Below are positions 7,866 to 15,311 of a stretch of DNA of 64,000 nt, one piece after another. The stretch is taken from the NCBI RefSeq assembly GCF_035492835.1, contig NZ_DATJIY010000181.1, positions 1-64,000 on the forward strand. The letters are read 5' to 3'. The notes beneath the pieces are model-generated. The model was given only the letters and a program-made list of their open reading frames with translations. It had not been told where the DNA came from and made no database searches. The DNA is from Dinghuibacter sp035492835. Its GTDB lineage: Bacteria; Bacteroidota; Bacteroidia; Chitinophagales; Chitinophagaceae. The position numbers and the translations under genes are program-made. The number at the start of each line of letters is the position of its first letter. Positions within the stretch are counted from its first letter, which is position 1.

Positions 7866-9091
7866 TTGAAACGGATGGCCCGCACGGGCGAGATGCGTTT
7901 TACCAACTGTACGGGTATCAGCATCACGGCAAAACAAATAACCAAGGTAAAGATGTCGGTCGCCGCGATCTGCCACCAGACGATCTTGATCGGGGCGACG
8001 GGCATGTAGTAGGCGTCCTCGTCGAGCTTGATCAGCCCCGTCGACTGTTGGAGCCAGCACAACCCGAGACCGAGGGCGGTGCCCAGGAATATGCCCCAGA
8101 ATGTGATCAGGCCCGCGTGTATCAGGAATATGCCCTGGATGGTGTTGTCGGTGCTGCCGATGGCTTTCAGGATGCCGACCATGCGGGTGCGCTCCAGGAC
8201 GAGGATGATCAGACAGGTGACCAGGTTCAGCACCGCGACGATGGTCATGATGATCAGCGTCAGCCCCTTCGTCGTGTTCTGGAGGTTCAGCCAGTCGAAG
8301 ATGTTCGGGTAGACGTCCTGGATGGTCTGGCAGTTCCATTCGGGGGGGAGCAGCTGCCGCACGGAATCGTTGACGGAGGCCATTTCCCGGTAGTCTTTTA
8401 CAAAAACCTCGTAGCCCCCGATCTTCGTCGAATCCCAGTCGTTCAAACGGCGGATCAGCCGGAGGTCCCCCAAACAGAAATTATGGTCGTACTCTTCGAT
8501 CCCGGTTTTATAGATACCCGCTACCTGGAGCTTCCGGGCGCGGGGTGGCGCGTTGGGCTGAATAAAATAGATCAGGACGCCATCCCCCACGTGGAGCTTT
8601 AGCTGGCTTGCCGTATATTCGGAGAGGTCGATCTCGTGGCTGTATCCGCTGTCGGGGAAGCTCACCCAGTGACCTTGCCGGAGAAAAGCGGAGAGACGGT
8701 CGAAATGGAAGTCCTTTTCGACTCCCTTGAATAATATTCCTTCGATTCCTTCGTTGGTCTTTAGCATGGCCGATTTGGTGGCGAAGGCGTCGATATAGCC
8801 GACCCGCGGATCGGAGTGGACGGCTTCCAGGACGGTATCGTTTTTGGCGATGGGCGTCTCTTCGGCGATGATGGTTTGCTCGGGTTCGTAGTGCTCGACG
8901 CGGATATGTCCCCAGAAGCTGAACACTTTCTGGCTGATGACAGACTGGAAACCGTTGGTAAAGGACAGGGCCACGATCATTGTCGCCACGCTCAGGGTAA
9001 CGGCGATGATCGCCAGCCGGATGATAAAACGCGAAAAGGTCCGTTCCCGGTTAAAGGCGATGCGTTTGGCGATAAACTCGGCAATGCTCAA
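7862..9091 (-). CDS. LolC/LolE-type ABC transporter permease (FtsX-like)
   Basis: A 409-residue inner-membrane protein: one N-terminal membrane span (IIRLAIIAVTLSVATMIVAL), a large periplasmic domain of about 220 residues (MacB/Lol core), then three C-terminal spans (NLVTCLIILVLE..., GIFLIHAGLITFWGIFLG, IFTLVICFAVMLI). This is the layout of permeases that extract lipoproteins for transfer to the outer membrane. No ATPase gene (lolD) is adjacent. The start appears to be TTG at 9091: no ATG occurs before the first membrane span, a stop codon lies 30 bases upstream, and the N-terminus then matches the family length. Convergent overlap of 4 bases with the methyltransferase gene. Confidence 0.85.
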   Translation of the reverse strand: MSIAEFIAKRIAFNRERTFSRFIIRLAIIAVTLSVATMIVALSFTNGFQSVISQKVFSFWGHIRVEHYEPEQTIIAEETPIAKNDTVLEAVHSDPRVGYIDAFATKSAMLKTNEGIEGILFKGVEKDFHFDRLSAFLRQGHWVSFPDSGYSHEIDLSEYTASQLKLHVGDGVLIYFIQPNAPPRARKLQVAGIYKTGIEEYDHNFCLGDLRLIRRLNDWDSTKIGGYEVFVKDYREMASVNDSVRQLLPPEWNCQTIQDVYPNIFDWLNLQNTTKGLTLIIMTIVAVLNLVTCLIILVLERTRMVGILKAIGSTDNTIQGIFLIHAGLITFWGIFLGTALGLGLCWLQQSTGLIKLDEDAYYMPVAPIKIVWWQIAATDIFTLVICFAVMLIPVQLVKRISPVRAIRFN

Positions 9092-9097
9092 AGCGCG

Positions 9098-9105
9098 TAC
9101 TTTTG
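9098..9105 (+). promoter_or_regulatory. -7 element for the T9SS plug gene
   Basis: TACTTTTG fits TAnnTTTG and ends 16 bases before the ATG at 9122, in the 30-base gap between the two divergent genes. No clear -33 TTG is seen. Confidence 0.5.
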
Positions 9106-9121
9106 TTGATCTGTAAAACTA

Positions 9122-10417
9122 ATGGATTTGAAGAACTCTTTACTGGCCCTTCTGTTCCTCGGAACTTTCTGCCGGGCAACCGCCCAGGACGACGACGGCG
9201 GCACGCACGTATTCAAGCCCAACATCCGGAGCGTACAGTTGTATGCCAAGGGCAGCCAGACGACGCCGCCGGTCATCCAGCTCAGCGGGGGAGACCTCCT
9301 GGACCTCGCCTTCGACGACCTCGACGGCGACGTCAAGAACTATACCTACGCCTTCGAGCTGCGCAACGAAGACTGGAGCCCCACCACCCTCAACGCCATG
9401 GAATACCTCAAGGGCTTTGCCGGCGTCCAGCTTAATTCCTACCGGATGTCCTCGATCGCGCTTCAAAAATATACCCACTGGCACACCACGCTTCCCGACG
9501 CGGGTTATGCGCCGTCCAAGGGGGGGAACTATCTGCTGAAGGTCTATGTCAACGGCGACCCGGCGGATGTCGCTTTCCAGGTGCGCATGCTCGTCGTCAA
9601 CAACACCATGCCGGTCACCGCCGAAGTCCAGCCGCCCTATTCCAGCGACACCCACAACACCCACCAGAAGGTCCAGTTTTCGGTGGGCCTGGGCTCGCGC
9701 ACCTTCACCAGCCCTACGCAGGAGGTAAAGGTCGTCGTCGTGCAGAACTGGTGCTGGGCCCTGGCCAAATACGACATCCAGCCCACCTTCGTGCGCAATA
9801 ATTCGCTGGAGTACAATCCGGAGCAGGATGCCGTCCTCCCCGGCGCCCGGGAATGGCGCTGGCTGGATAACCGCAGCTACCGTTTTATGAGCGACCGCAT
9901 CGCCCACATCGACGAAGGCACTTCAGCCATCAACGTGTACCTCAAGCCCGACCCCTCCCGCGCCGCGCTGCCGTTCATCGTCTACCAGGACTATAACGGT
10001 TTCTATACCATCACCGCCTCCGAGCAGATCAACGTTCCTTACCAGGGCGACTACGGCCGCGTCCACTTCGTCTACGCGCCCCCAGGCGGGGAGCCCTACG
10101 AGGGCAAGGACCTCTTTTTATACGGCGAGCTCACCAACTACGAGCTGGGCGACAGCACCCGCATGACCTGGGACGCGCAGCGCCACGTCTACACGAACTC
10201 TCTGCTCCTGAAGCAGGGTTATTATGACTATATGTATCTGCTGCGCTCTTCCGACGGCTCCCTTACGACCGACCAGACCGAAGGGAACTTTTTCGAGACC
10301 GAGAACGCGTACCTCATCCTGGTGTATTACCGGCCGCTCGGCGGGCGCTTCGACGAGCTGGTCGGGCTCGGCCGGGTGAATTCGCTGCCGCAAAAGAATG
10401 CGCAGCAGACGCCGTAG
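9122..10417 (+). CDS. Type IX secretion system plug protein (DUF5103 family)
   Basis: A 431-residue exported protein; the signal peptide ends near CRATAQ. The pattern IQLSGGDLLDLAFDDLDGDVKNYTYAFELRNEDWSP, then YLKGF, SYRMSSIALQKYTHW and GGNYLLKVYVNGDP, is typical of the DUF5103 family, now known as the plug that closes the periplasmic face of the SprA translocon in the type IX secretion system. Its C-terminal part is all-beta and Tyr/Asp rich. No other T9SS gene is in the window, which is normal since these genes are scattered. The link to secretion comes from work on family members in other Bacteroidota. Confidence 0.8.
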   Translation: MDLKNSLLALLFLGTFCRATAQDDDGGTHVFKPNIRSVQLYAKGSQTTPPVIQLSGGDLLDLAFDDLDGDVKNYTYAFELRNEDWSPTTLNAMEYLKGFAGVQLNSYRMSSIALQKYTHWHTTLPDAGYAPSKGGNYLLKVYVNGDPADVAFQVRMLVVNNTMPVTAEVQPPYSSDTHNTHQKVQFSVGLGSRTFTSPTQEVKVVVVQNWCWALAKYDIQPTFVRNNSLEYNPEQDAVLPGAREWRWLDNRSYRFMSDRIAHIDEGTSAINVYLKPDPSRAALPFIVYQDYNGFYTITASEQINVPYQGDYGRVHFVYAPPGGEPYEGKDLFLYGELTNYELGDSTRMTWDAQRHVYTNSLLLKQGYYDYMYLLRSSDGSLTTDQTEGNFFETENAYLILVYYRPLGGRFDELVGLGRVNSLPQKNAQQTP

Positions 10418-10472
10418 GCGCTTCCGAGCCATGTTGTTGCACTGCGACTTTTTTTCTTTATTAAGATTCCCT

Positions 10473-10480
10473 TATCTTTG
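10473..10480 (+). promoter_or_regulatory. SRP RNA promoter -7 element
   Basis: TATCTTTG ends four bases before the predicted 5' end of the SRP RNA. The same octamer precedes the transaldolase, ABC-F and arsR genes in this window. Confidence 0.6.
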
Positions 10481-10484
10481 CCCC

Positions 10485-10588
10485 GGCAAGTCTTATACGA
10501 CCAGCTCCTGCTGAACTCCCCCAGGGCCGGAAGGCAGCAAGGGTAAGTGGTTGAGCGGTGCGATATAAGTAACTTGCCATTTTTTTTT
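10485..10588 (+). ncRNA. ffs: Signal recognition particle RNA, small bacterial type (4.5S)
   Basis: The conserved SRP apical loop is present: CAGGGCCGGAAGGCAGCAAG (10522-10541) carries the GGAA tetraloop and the asymmetric-loop AGCA that binds Ffh. The ends GGCAAGT (10485-10491) and ACTTGCC (10572-10578) pair to close the long hairpin, and nine T follow (10580-10588). This gives an RNA of about 95-104 nt, the size of the short bacterial form without an Alu domain. It has its own -7 element just upstream. The RNA works with Ffh and FtsY to target membrane proteins during translation. Confidence 0.92.
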
Positions 10589-10634
10589 GCGGGGCATCGT
10601 AGTGCAGGCAAACTTACGATGCCCCGCAAAAAAA
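10582..10634. repeat. Perfect 20-bp inverted repeat overlapping the SRP RNA T-tract
   Basis: The left arm 10582-10601 and right arm 10615-10634 are exact reverse complements, with a 13-base loop (gtgcaggcaaact). The left arm begins with seven of the nine T that end the SRP RNA, and the right arm ends in seven A. The polarity is T on the left and A on the right, opposite to a bidirectional terminator. Confidence 0.85.
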
Positions 10635-10644
10635 GGCTAAAGAT

Positions 10645-10710
10645 GGCCCTTCGGGCAGCGCGCCGGCGGCGCGCTATGGAGCGGCCGACGGCCGCTTGGC
10701 CCTTCGGGCC
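10645..10710. repeat. Array of four GC-rich stem-loops
   Basis: Four short palindromes follow each other: GCCCTTCGGGC (10646-10656), GCGCGCCGGCGGCGCGC (10658-10674), GCGGCCGACGGCCGC (10681-10695) and GGCCCTTCGGGCC (10698-10710). The first and last share the 13-mer TGGCCCTTCGGGC as a direct repeat. This fills the spacer before the transaldolase promoter. It could be a REP-like repeat or a structured 3' region. Confidence 0.6.
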
Positions 10711-10733
10711 GGATTTTGGCGCGCTATATTTCT

Positions 10734-10741
10734 TATCTTTG
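10734..10741 (+). promoter_or_regulatory. -7 element of the transaldolase gene
   Basis: TATCTTTG followed by C, 26 bases before the ATG at 10768, matches the Bacteroidota -7 consensus. Confidence 0.6.
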
Positions 10742-10767
10742 CGGGACAAACATAACACCATACGATC

Positions 10768-11424
10768 ATGAAATTCTTTATCGACACGGCCAACCTCGAG
10801 CAGATCAGGGAAGCGCATGAGCTCGGTATCCTTGACGGCGTTACGACCAACCCTTCCCTGATGGCGAAGGAGGGCGTAAAGGGGCAGGAGGCTGTATACA
10901 AGCACTACGCCACCATCTGTGACATTGTCAAGACGGGAGACGTCAGCGCTGAAGTCATCTCCACGACCTTCAACGAAATTATCGAGGAAGGGAAAAAGCT
11001 GGCCGCCATTCACCCGAATATTATCGTAAAGGTGCCGATGATCAAGGACGGCGTAAAGGCCATCCGCTGGTTCACCGACAACAATATCGCTACAAACTGT
11101 ACGCTGGTGTTTTCGGCCGGTCAGGCCCTCCTGGCGGCAAAGGCCGGCGCCAAATACGTGTCTCCGTTTATCGGTCGCATCGACGACAGCAACTGGGACG
11201 GGGTACAGCTGATCGAGCAGATCTCGCTCATCTACCAGACCTATAGCTACAAGACCGAAATCCTTGCCGCTTCGATCCGCTCTTCCCTCCACATCGTGAA
11301 GTGCGCCGAAGCCGGGGCCGACGTGGTGACTTCTCCGCTGGAACCCATACTGGGCCTGCTGAAGCACCCGCTGACCGATATCGGTCTGGCAAAATTCCTG
11401 GAGGATGCGAAAAAATTCGCGTAA
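10768..11424 (+). CDS. fsa: Small transaldolase / fructose-6-phosphate aldolase family protein
   Basis: A 218-residue cytoplasmic TIM-barrel aldolase of the short TalC/FSA type. Visible landmarks are FIDTANLEQIREAHELGILDGVTTNPSLMAKEG at the N-terminus, the Schiff-base lysine in IIVKVPMIKDG (about residue 87), and SAGQALLAAKAGAKYVSPFIGRIDD. Members either transfer dihydroxyacetone units in the pentose phosphate pathway or cleave fructose 6-phosphate; sequence reading alone does not decide, so the symbol is provisional. It has its own promoter, and the his leader promoter begins six bases after its stop, so read-through into the his leader is possible. Confidence 0.88.
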   Translation: MKFFIDTANLEQIREAHELGILDGVTTNPSLMAKEGVKGQEAVYKHYATICDIVKTGDVSAEVISTTFNEIIEEGKKLAAIHPNIIVKVPMIKDGVKAIRWFTDNNIATNCTLVFSAGQALLAAKAGAKYVSPFIGRIDDSNWDGVQLIEQISLIYQTYSYKTEILAASIRSSLHIVKCAEAGADVVTSPLEPILGLLKHPLTDIGLAKFLEDAKKFA

Positions 11425-11429
11425 GTCCC

Positions 11430-11437
11430 TATATTTG
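11430..11437 (+). promoter_or_regulatory. his operon promoter -7 element
   Basis: TATATTTG followed by C ends only five bases before the ATG of the leader peptide, so transcription probably begins at or next to that ATG, giving a leaderless message. No clear -33 TTG is seen. Confidence 0.65.
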
Positions 11438-11442
11438 CGTCC

Positions 11443-11499
11443 ATGAACATCCACGTACATCACCATCATCATTTTTGCTCCGCTCAGGTGAGCCGGTGA
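11443..11499 (+). CDS. hisL: his operon leader peptide
   Basis: An 18-codon ORF, MNIHVHHHHHFCSAQVSR, with six His codons of which five are consecutive (11458-11472). It lies between the promoter and an intrinsic terminator ahead of hisG. This is the classic arrangement of ribosome-mediated attenuation: when charged His-tRNA is scarce the ribosome stalls on the His run. Rival pairings can be drawn: CTCAG (11483-11487) with CTGAG (11526-11530), and TGTTG (11500-11504) with CAACA (11521-11525). These would block the terminator stem. Confidence 0.85.
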   Translation: MNIHVHHHHHFCSAQVSR

Positions 11500-11527
11500 T
11501 GTTGTGTACGCCACGATAAACAACACT

Positions 11528-11561
11528 GAGGTTCGCCCAAAAAGCGAACCTCTTTTTTTTT
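11528..11561 (+). terminator. his attenuator terminator
   Basis: A perfect nine-pair stem GAGGTTCGC/GCGAACCTC (11528-11536 and 11544-11552), loop CCAAAAA, then nine T. It sits 28 bases after the leader-peptide stop and 8 bases before the hisG ATG. Confidence 0.88.
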
Positions 11562-11569
11562 AAAATTAT

Positions 11570-12424
11570 ATGAAACTTAGAATCGGCATCCAGAAATCCG
11601 GTCGCCTGCACGAGGACTCGATGAAGCTCCTCAAGGAATGCGGGATCGATGTCTCCAACGGAGTGAACAAGCTCAAAACGGAGGCGAGCAATTTTCCGTT
11701 GGAAGTTTTCTTTTTCCGGGACGACGACATCCCGCAGTATGTGGAAGACGGGGTGGCAGACATCGGGATCGTGGGGGAAAACGTGGTGTACGAAAAGAAC
11801 AAGAAGATCACGGTCGTAGAGAAGCTGGGCTTTGGCAAATGCCGTCTGTCCGTGGCCGTGAGCCGCAACGACGACTACGACGGGCCGCGTTTTCTGGAAG
11901 GGAAAAGGATCGCGACCACCTATCCGGTCCTGGTGGACCGCTTTTTAAAGGAACAGAACGTAACCGCGGAAATCCACGAGATCAGCGGTTCGGTGGAGAT
12001 CGCGCCGGGGATCGGGCTGGCGGACGCGATCTGCGACCTGGTGTCCAGCGGGAGCACGCTCTTCATGAACGGGTTGAAGGAGGTGCAGCCCATCCTGCAA
12101 TCGCAGGCGGTGCTTATCCGCAACAGCGGGTTGTCCGACGCGCAGATGGCGATCCTTCAAAAGTTGTTGTTCCGGATACAATCGGTCAAAAAAGCGCGGA
12201 ACAACAAATATATCCTGCTGAACGCGCCCAACGACCGGCTGGACGAGATCATCGGGCTGCTGCCCGGGATGAAAAGCCCCACCGTCCTGCCGCTGGCGGA
12301 AAAGGGCTGGAGCTCGGTCCACAGCGTGGTGAACGAAAACGAGTTCTGGGACATCATCGAAAAGCTGAAGGAAGCCGGGGCCCAGGGCATTTTGGTCGTA
12401 CCCATCGAAAAAATGATTATCTGA
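11570..12424 (+). CDS. hisG: ATP phosphoribosyltransferase
   Basis: First enzyme of histidine synthesis, joining ATP and PRPP. At 284 residues this is the long HisG form with a C-terminal ACT-like regulatory domain (about residues 205-284, ending GAQGILVVPIEKMII), so feedback inhibition by histidine is expected and no HisZ partner is needed. The catalytic domain shows LRIGIQKSGRLHEDS, the LEGKRIATTYPVL region, and the PRPP-binding loop around EIAPGIGLADAICDLVSSGSTL. It is the first gene after the his attenuator. The TGA overlaps the hisD ATG (ATGA). Confidence 0.95.
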   Translation: MKLRIGIQKSGRLHEDSMKLLKECGIDVSNGVNKLKTEASNFPLEVFFFRDDDIPQYVEDGVADIGIVGENVVYEKNKKITVVEKLGFGKCRLSVAVSRNDDYDGPRFLEGKRIATTYPVLVDRFLKEQNVTAEIHEISGSVEIAPGIGLADAICDLVSSGSTLFMNGLKEVQPILQSQAVLIRNSGLSDAQMAILQKLLFRIQSVKKARNNKYILLNAPNDRLDEIIGLLPGMKSPTVLPLAEKGWSSVHSVVNENEFWDIIEKLKEAGAQGILVVPIEKMII

Positions 12425-13704
12425 TGCAGATCGCGTATCATCCCGAGCGGGTAGAATGGGAGCAACTGATCCGCAGGCCCCTGGCCGAGGCGGGCGCGCT
12501 CCTGCCAAAGATAAAAGCCGTCCTGGACGAGGTCCGGACCAAAGGGGACAGCGGGCTCCGGGAGCTGACGGAGCGTTTTGACGGCGCCCGTATCACGAAC
12601 CTGAAATTGACGCCGGACGACATCGGTGCGGGCGCGGCCGCCGTAACGGACGACCTCAGGACCGCCATCGACCAGGCGAAAAAGAACATCGAGGTTTTCC
12701 ACAACACCCAGCGTGAGACGCCACAGGTGGTCGAAACCATGCCCGGCGTGCGCTGCTGGCGCAAAAGCGTCGCGATCGAAAAGGTCGGGCTGTACATACC
12801 GGGGGGGACGGCGCCGCTGTTCTCGACCCTGCTGATGCTGGGCATCCCGGCGAAGCTGGCGGGTTGCAGGGAGATCATCCTTTGCTCGCCCCCCGACCAC
12901 CACGGTAACCTGCACCCGGCGATCCTTTATGCGGCACGGGTCGTAGGGATCGAATCGGTCTTCCGGCTAGGCGGCGTTCAGGCGATCGGCGCGATGGCCT
13001 ATGGGACGGAAAGCGTGCCCCGTGTATATAAGATATTCGGGCCCGGGAACCAATACGTAACCGGGGCCAAACAGCTGGTCCAACAGGAAGGCGTTGCCAT
13101 CGATATGCCCGCGGGGCCGAGCGAGGTGTGCGTTTTGGCGGACGCCACGGCGAACCCCGCTTTCGTGGCGGCCGACCTGCTCAGCCAGGCGGAACACGGC
13201 GCGGACAGCCAGGTGCTCCTCGTGACCACCGACGAAGGACTGGCGGGTAGCGTGATGAACGAGGTCCAGCGCCAGGTGCAGGAGCTGCCCCGCAGGGACC
13301 TGGCCGAAAGGTCGCTGGCCCACAGCCGGATCATCGTCCTGGGCAATATGCCCGAGGCGCTGGAATTGGTCAACGAATACGCCCCCGAGCACCTGATAAT
13401 CAATTGCGCCAACCCAGGGCTGGTAGCCGATTGCGTCGTGAACGCGGGTTCGGTTTTTCTGGGACCCTGGTCTCCGGAGAGCGCCGGTGACTACGCGAGC
13501 GGGACTAACCACACCCTGCCCACCAACGGATATGCCCGCGCCTATAGCGGCGTGAGCATGGACAGCTTCGTACGGAAGATCACCTACCAGGAGCTGAGTC
13601 GCGAGGGGCTCGAAAATCTCGGACCCGCGGTGATGACGATGGCCGAAGCCGAAGGGCTCCGGGCGCACGCGCAGGCGGTGGCCTTGCGGCTGAAACAAGG
13701 ATAA
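12424..13704 (+). CDS. hisD: Histidinol dehydrogenase
   Basis: A 426-residue zinc enzyme that makes the last two NAD-dependent oxidations, L-histidinol to L-histidine. Landmarks are GLYIPGGTAPLFSTLLMLGIPAKLAGC, the GGVQAIGAMAYGT region, IFGPGNQYVTGAKQLV, DMPAGPSEVCVLAD and AEHGADSQVLLV (Gln/His zinc ligands). The motif EYAPEHLIINC near residue 320 carries the catalytic Glu-His pair. The start is the ATG at 12424, overlapping the hisG stop; the longer open frame upstream is hisG read out of frame. hisC follows after 56 bases that contain a GC-rich palindrome. Confidence 0.96.
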   Translation: MQIAYHPERVEWEQLIRRPLAEAGALLPKIKAVLDEVRTKGDSGLRELTERFDGARITNLKLTPDDIGAGAAAVTDDLRTAIDQAKKNIEVFHNTQRETPQVVETMPGVRCWRKSVAIEKVGLYIPGGTAPLFSTLLMLGIPAKLAGCREIILCSPPDHHGNLHPAILYAARVVGIESVFRLGGVQAIGAMAYGTESVPRVYKIFGPGNQYVTGAKQLVQQEGVAIDMPAGPSEVCVLADATANPAFVAADLLSQAEHGADSQVLLVTTDEGLAGSVMNEVQRQVQELPRRDLAERSLAHSRIIVLGNMPEALELVNEYAPEHLIINCANPGLVADCVVNAGSVFLGPWSPESAGDYASGTNHTLPTNGYARAYSGVSMDSFVRKITYQELSREGLENLGPAVMTMAEAEGLRAHAQAVALRLKQG

Positions 13705-13760
13705 ACCGGCGCGCGGCGCCGCCGCAAAACGGCGCCTGGCGCAAAGACAAAACACGAACT

Positions 13761-14825
13761 ATGGACTTCGACATAAACAACCTCCTGCGGGAGAACATCA
13801 AACGCCTCGTCCCCTATTCCTCCGCGAGGGACGAATTCAAAGGCGAAGCCAGCATTTACCTGGACGCCAACGAGAACTCGTTCGGCTCGCCCCTGCCGGT
13901 CGCGTACAACCGGTACCCGGACCCGATGCAATGGAAACTGAAACAGCGGATCGCGGAGATCAAGGGCGTACCGGCAGAGCACATCTTCATCGGGAATGGG
14001 AGCGACGAGGTGATCGACATCATGTACCGGGCGTTTTGCAACCCGGGCGTGGACAACGTGTTGATCTGCCCGCCGACCTACGGGATGTACGAGGTGAGCG
14101 CGCACATCAACGACGTTTCCATAAAAAAGGTCCCCCTGACCAGCGACTTCCAGCTGGATATCGAAGGGCTGGAGCTGGCGGTGGATGAACAGACCAAATT
14201 GATTTTCGTGTGCTCCCCCAACAATCCGACCGGCAATGCGCTTAACCGAAACGATATCGAGCTTTTGCTGAATAATTTCGGGGGGATCGTCGTCATAGAC
14301 GAGGCGTACATCAATTTTTCACGGCACCGGAGCTTTATCCAGGAGCTGACCGAATACCCGAACCTGGTCGTCATGCAAACCCTGTCGAAGGCCTGGGGCC
14401 TGGCGGCCTTGCGGGTGGGCATGGCCTTTACTTCCACGCTGATCGTGGACGTGATGAACAAGATCAAGCCGCCCTACAACATCGGCCAGGCGAGCCAGGC
14501 GCTGGCGCTCGAAGCCTTACAGCGGGTGGACGAGGTGAACGCGTGGATACGCGAGACCGTGGCCGAGCGCCAAAAGCTGAGCGAAGAGCTCGGCAGGCTG
14601 GCGGTCGTTCTGGCAGTATATCCCAGTGATGCGAACTTCCTCCTGGTAAAGACCGTCGATCCACGCGGTATCTACCGGCAGCTGGTTGACAAGGGGATCA
14701 TCGTCCGCGACCGGAGCCGCGTAGAGCTGTGCGAGGGGTGTCTCCGGATAACCGTGGGCACGCCGGAAGAAAACCGGGCGCTCCTGGCGGTGATGGAGGC
14801 GATACCGTTGGCGACGGCTCACTAG
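13761..14825 (+). CDS. hisC: Histidinol-phosphate aminotransferase
   Basis: A 354-residue PLP-dependent fold type I aminotransferase that converts imidazole-acetol phosphate to histidinol phosphate using glutamate. Seen in sequence: IYLDANENSFGSP near the N-terminus, VFVCSPNNPTGN (reads IFVCSPNNPTGN), VVIDEAYINFS with the PLP-binding Asp and Tyr, and the Schiff-base lysine in TLSKAWGLAALRVG. The C-terminal IIVRDRS...CLRITVGTPEENRALL is typical. It is cotranscribed with hisGD. The next gene, a cytochrome c, has its own promoter. Confidence 0.95.
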   Translation: MDFDINNLLRENIKRLVPYSSARDEFKGEASIYLDANENSFGSPLPVAYNRYPDPMQWKLKQRIAEIKGVPAEHIFIGNGSDEVIDIMYRAFCNPGVDNVLICPPTYGMYEVSAHINDVSIKKVPLTSDFQLDIEGLELAVDEQTKLIFVCSPNNPTGNALNRNDIELLLNNFGGIVVIDEAYINFSRHRSFIQELTEYPNLVVMQTLSKAWGLAALRVGMAFTSTLIVDVMNKIKPPYNIGQASQALALEALQRVDEVNAWIRETVAERQKLSEELGRLAVVLAVYPSDANFLLVKTVDPRGIYRQLVDKGIIVRDRSRVELCEGCLRITVGTPEENRALLAVMEAIPLATAH

Positions 14826-14834
14826 AAGGTTAGC

Positions 14835-14865
14835 CTTGACCGGACATCGGAGATCGCTATTTTTG
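14835..14865 (+). promoter_or_regulatory. Internal promoter before the cytochrome c gene
   Basis: TTGAC at 14835-14839 and TATTTTTG at 14858-14865, with 20 bases between the TTG and the -7 element, form a full Bacteroidota-type promoter. It ends 17 bases before the cytochrome ATG and would also transcribe hisB. Confidence 0.6.
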
Positions 14866-14882
14866 GGGACCAACTATAATGT

Positions 14883-15311
14883 ATGAAGGTTTACAGCACA
14901 CTTATCGCCCTTTGCATCCTGTTTTTCCTCATGAGCGCCGCGCCCCATAACGGTGCCGTCCCCCAGCAGACCGCCCAAAACCCGCTGGCCGCTCAAATGG
15001 CCCGGGGCAAGAAACTTTACCAGCAGCAATGCCTCACCTGTCACCAGGTCGACGGCACCGGCGTGATGAACATGAACCCGCCCCTGGTAAAAACGACCTA
15101 TGTCCAGGGGGACAAGACGGCCCTGATCAAGATCGTCGTGAACGGCATGACGACGCCGCTGACGATCGACGACTACGAATACCATAACGTAATGCCCCCG
15201 CATACCACGATGACCGACCAGGAGATCGCGGACGTGCTGACCTATGTCCGCCGCAGCTTTGGCAACAAGGCGACGGCGGTGACGGCGGCGGAGGTTAAAA
15301 AAGCCCGATGA
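14883..15311 (+). CDS. Small c-type cytochrome inside the his operon
   Basis: A 142-residue exported monohaem cytochrome c. The signal peptide (LIALCILFFLMSAAP) is followed by the haem motif CLTCH at about 50-54, and a distal Met (HNVMPPH, about residue 104) can serve as sixth ligand. It resembles cytochrome c class I domains that shuttle electrons in the periplasm. Its stop overlaps the hisB start by four bases (ATGA), so the two are translationally coupled although they share no known pathway. A good promoter lies just upstream. Partner oxidase or dehydrogenase unknown. Confidence 0.85.
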   Translation: MKVYSTLIALCILFFLMSAAPHNGAVPQQTAQNPLAAQMARGKKLYQQQCLTCHQVDGTGVMNMNPPLVKTTYVQGDKTALIKIVVNGMTTPLTIDDYEYHNVMPPHTTMTDQEIADVLTYVRRSFGNKATAVTAAEVKKAR

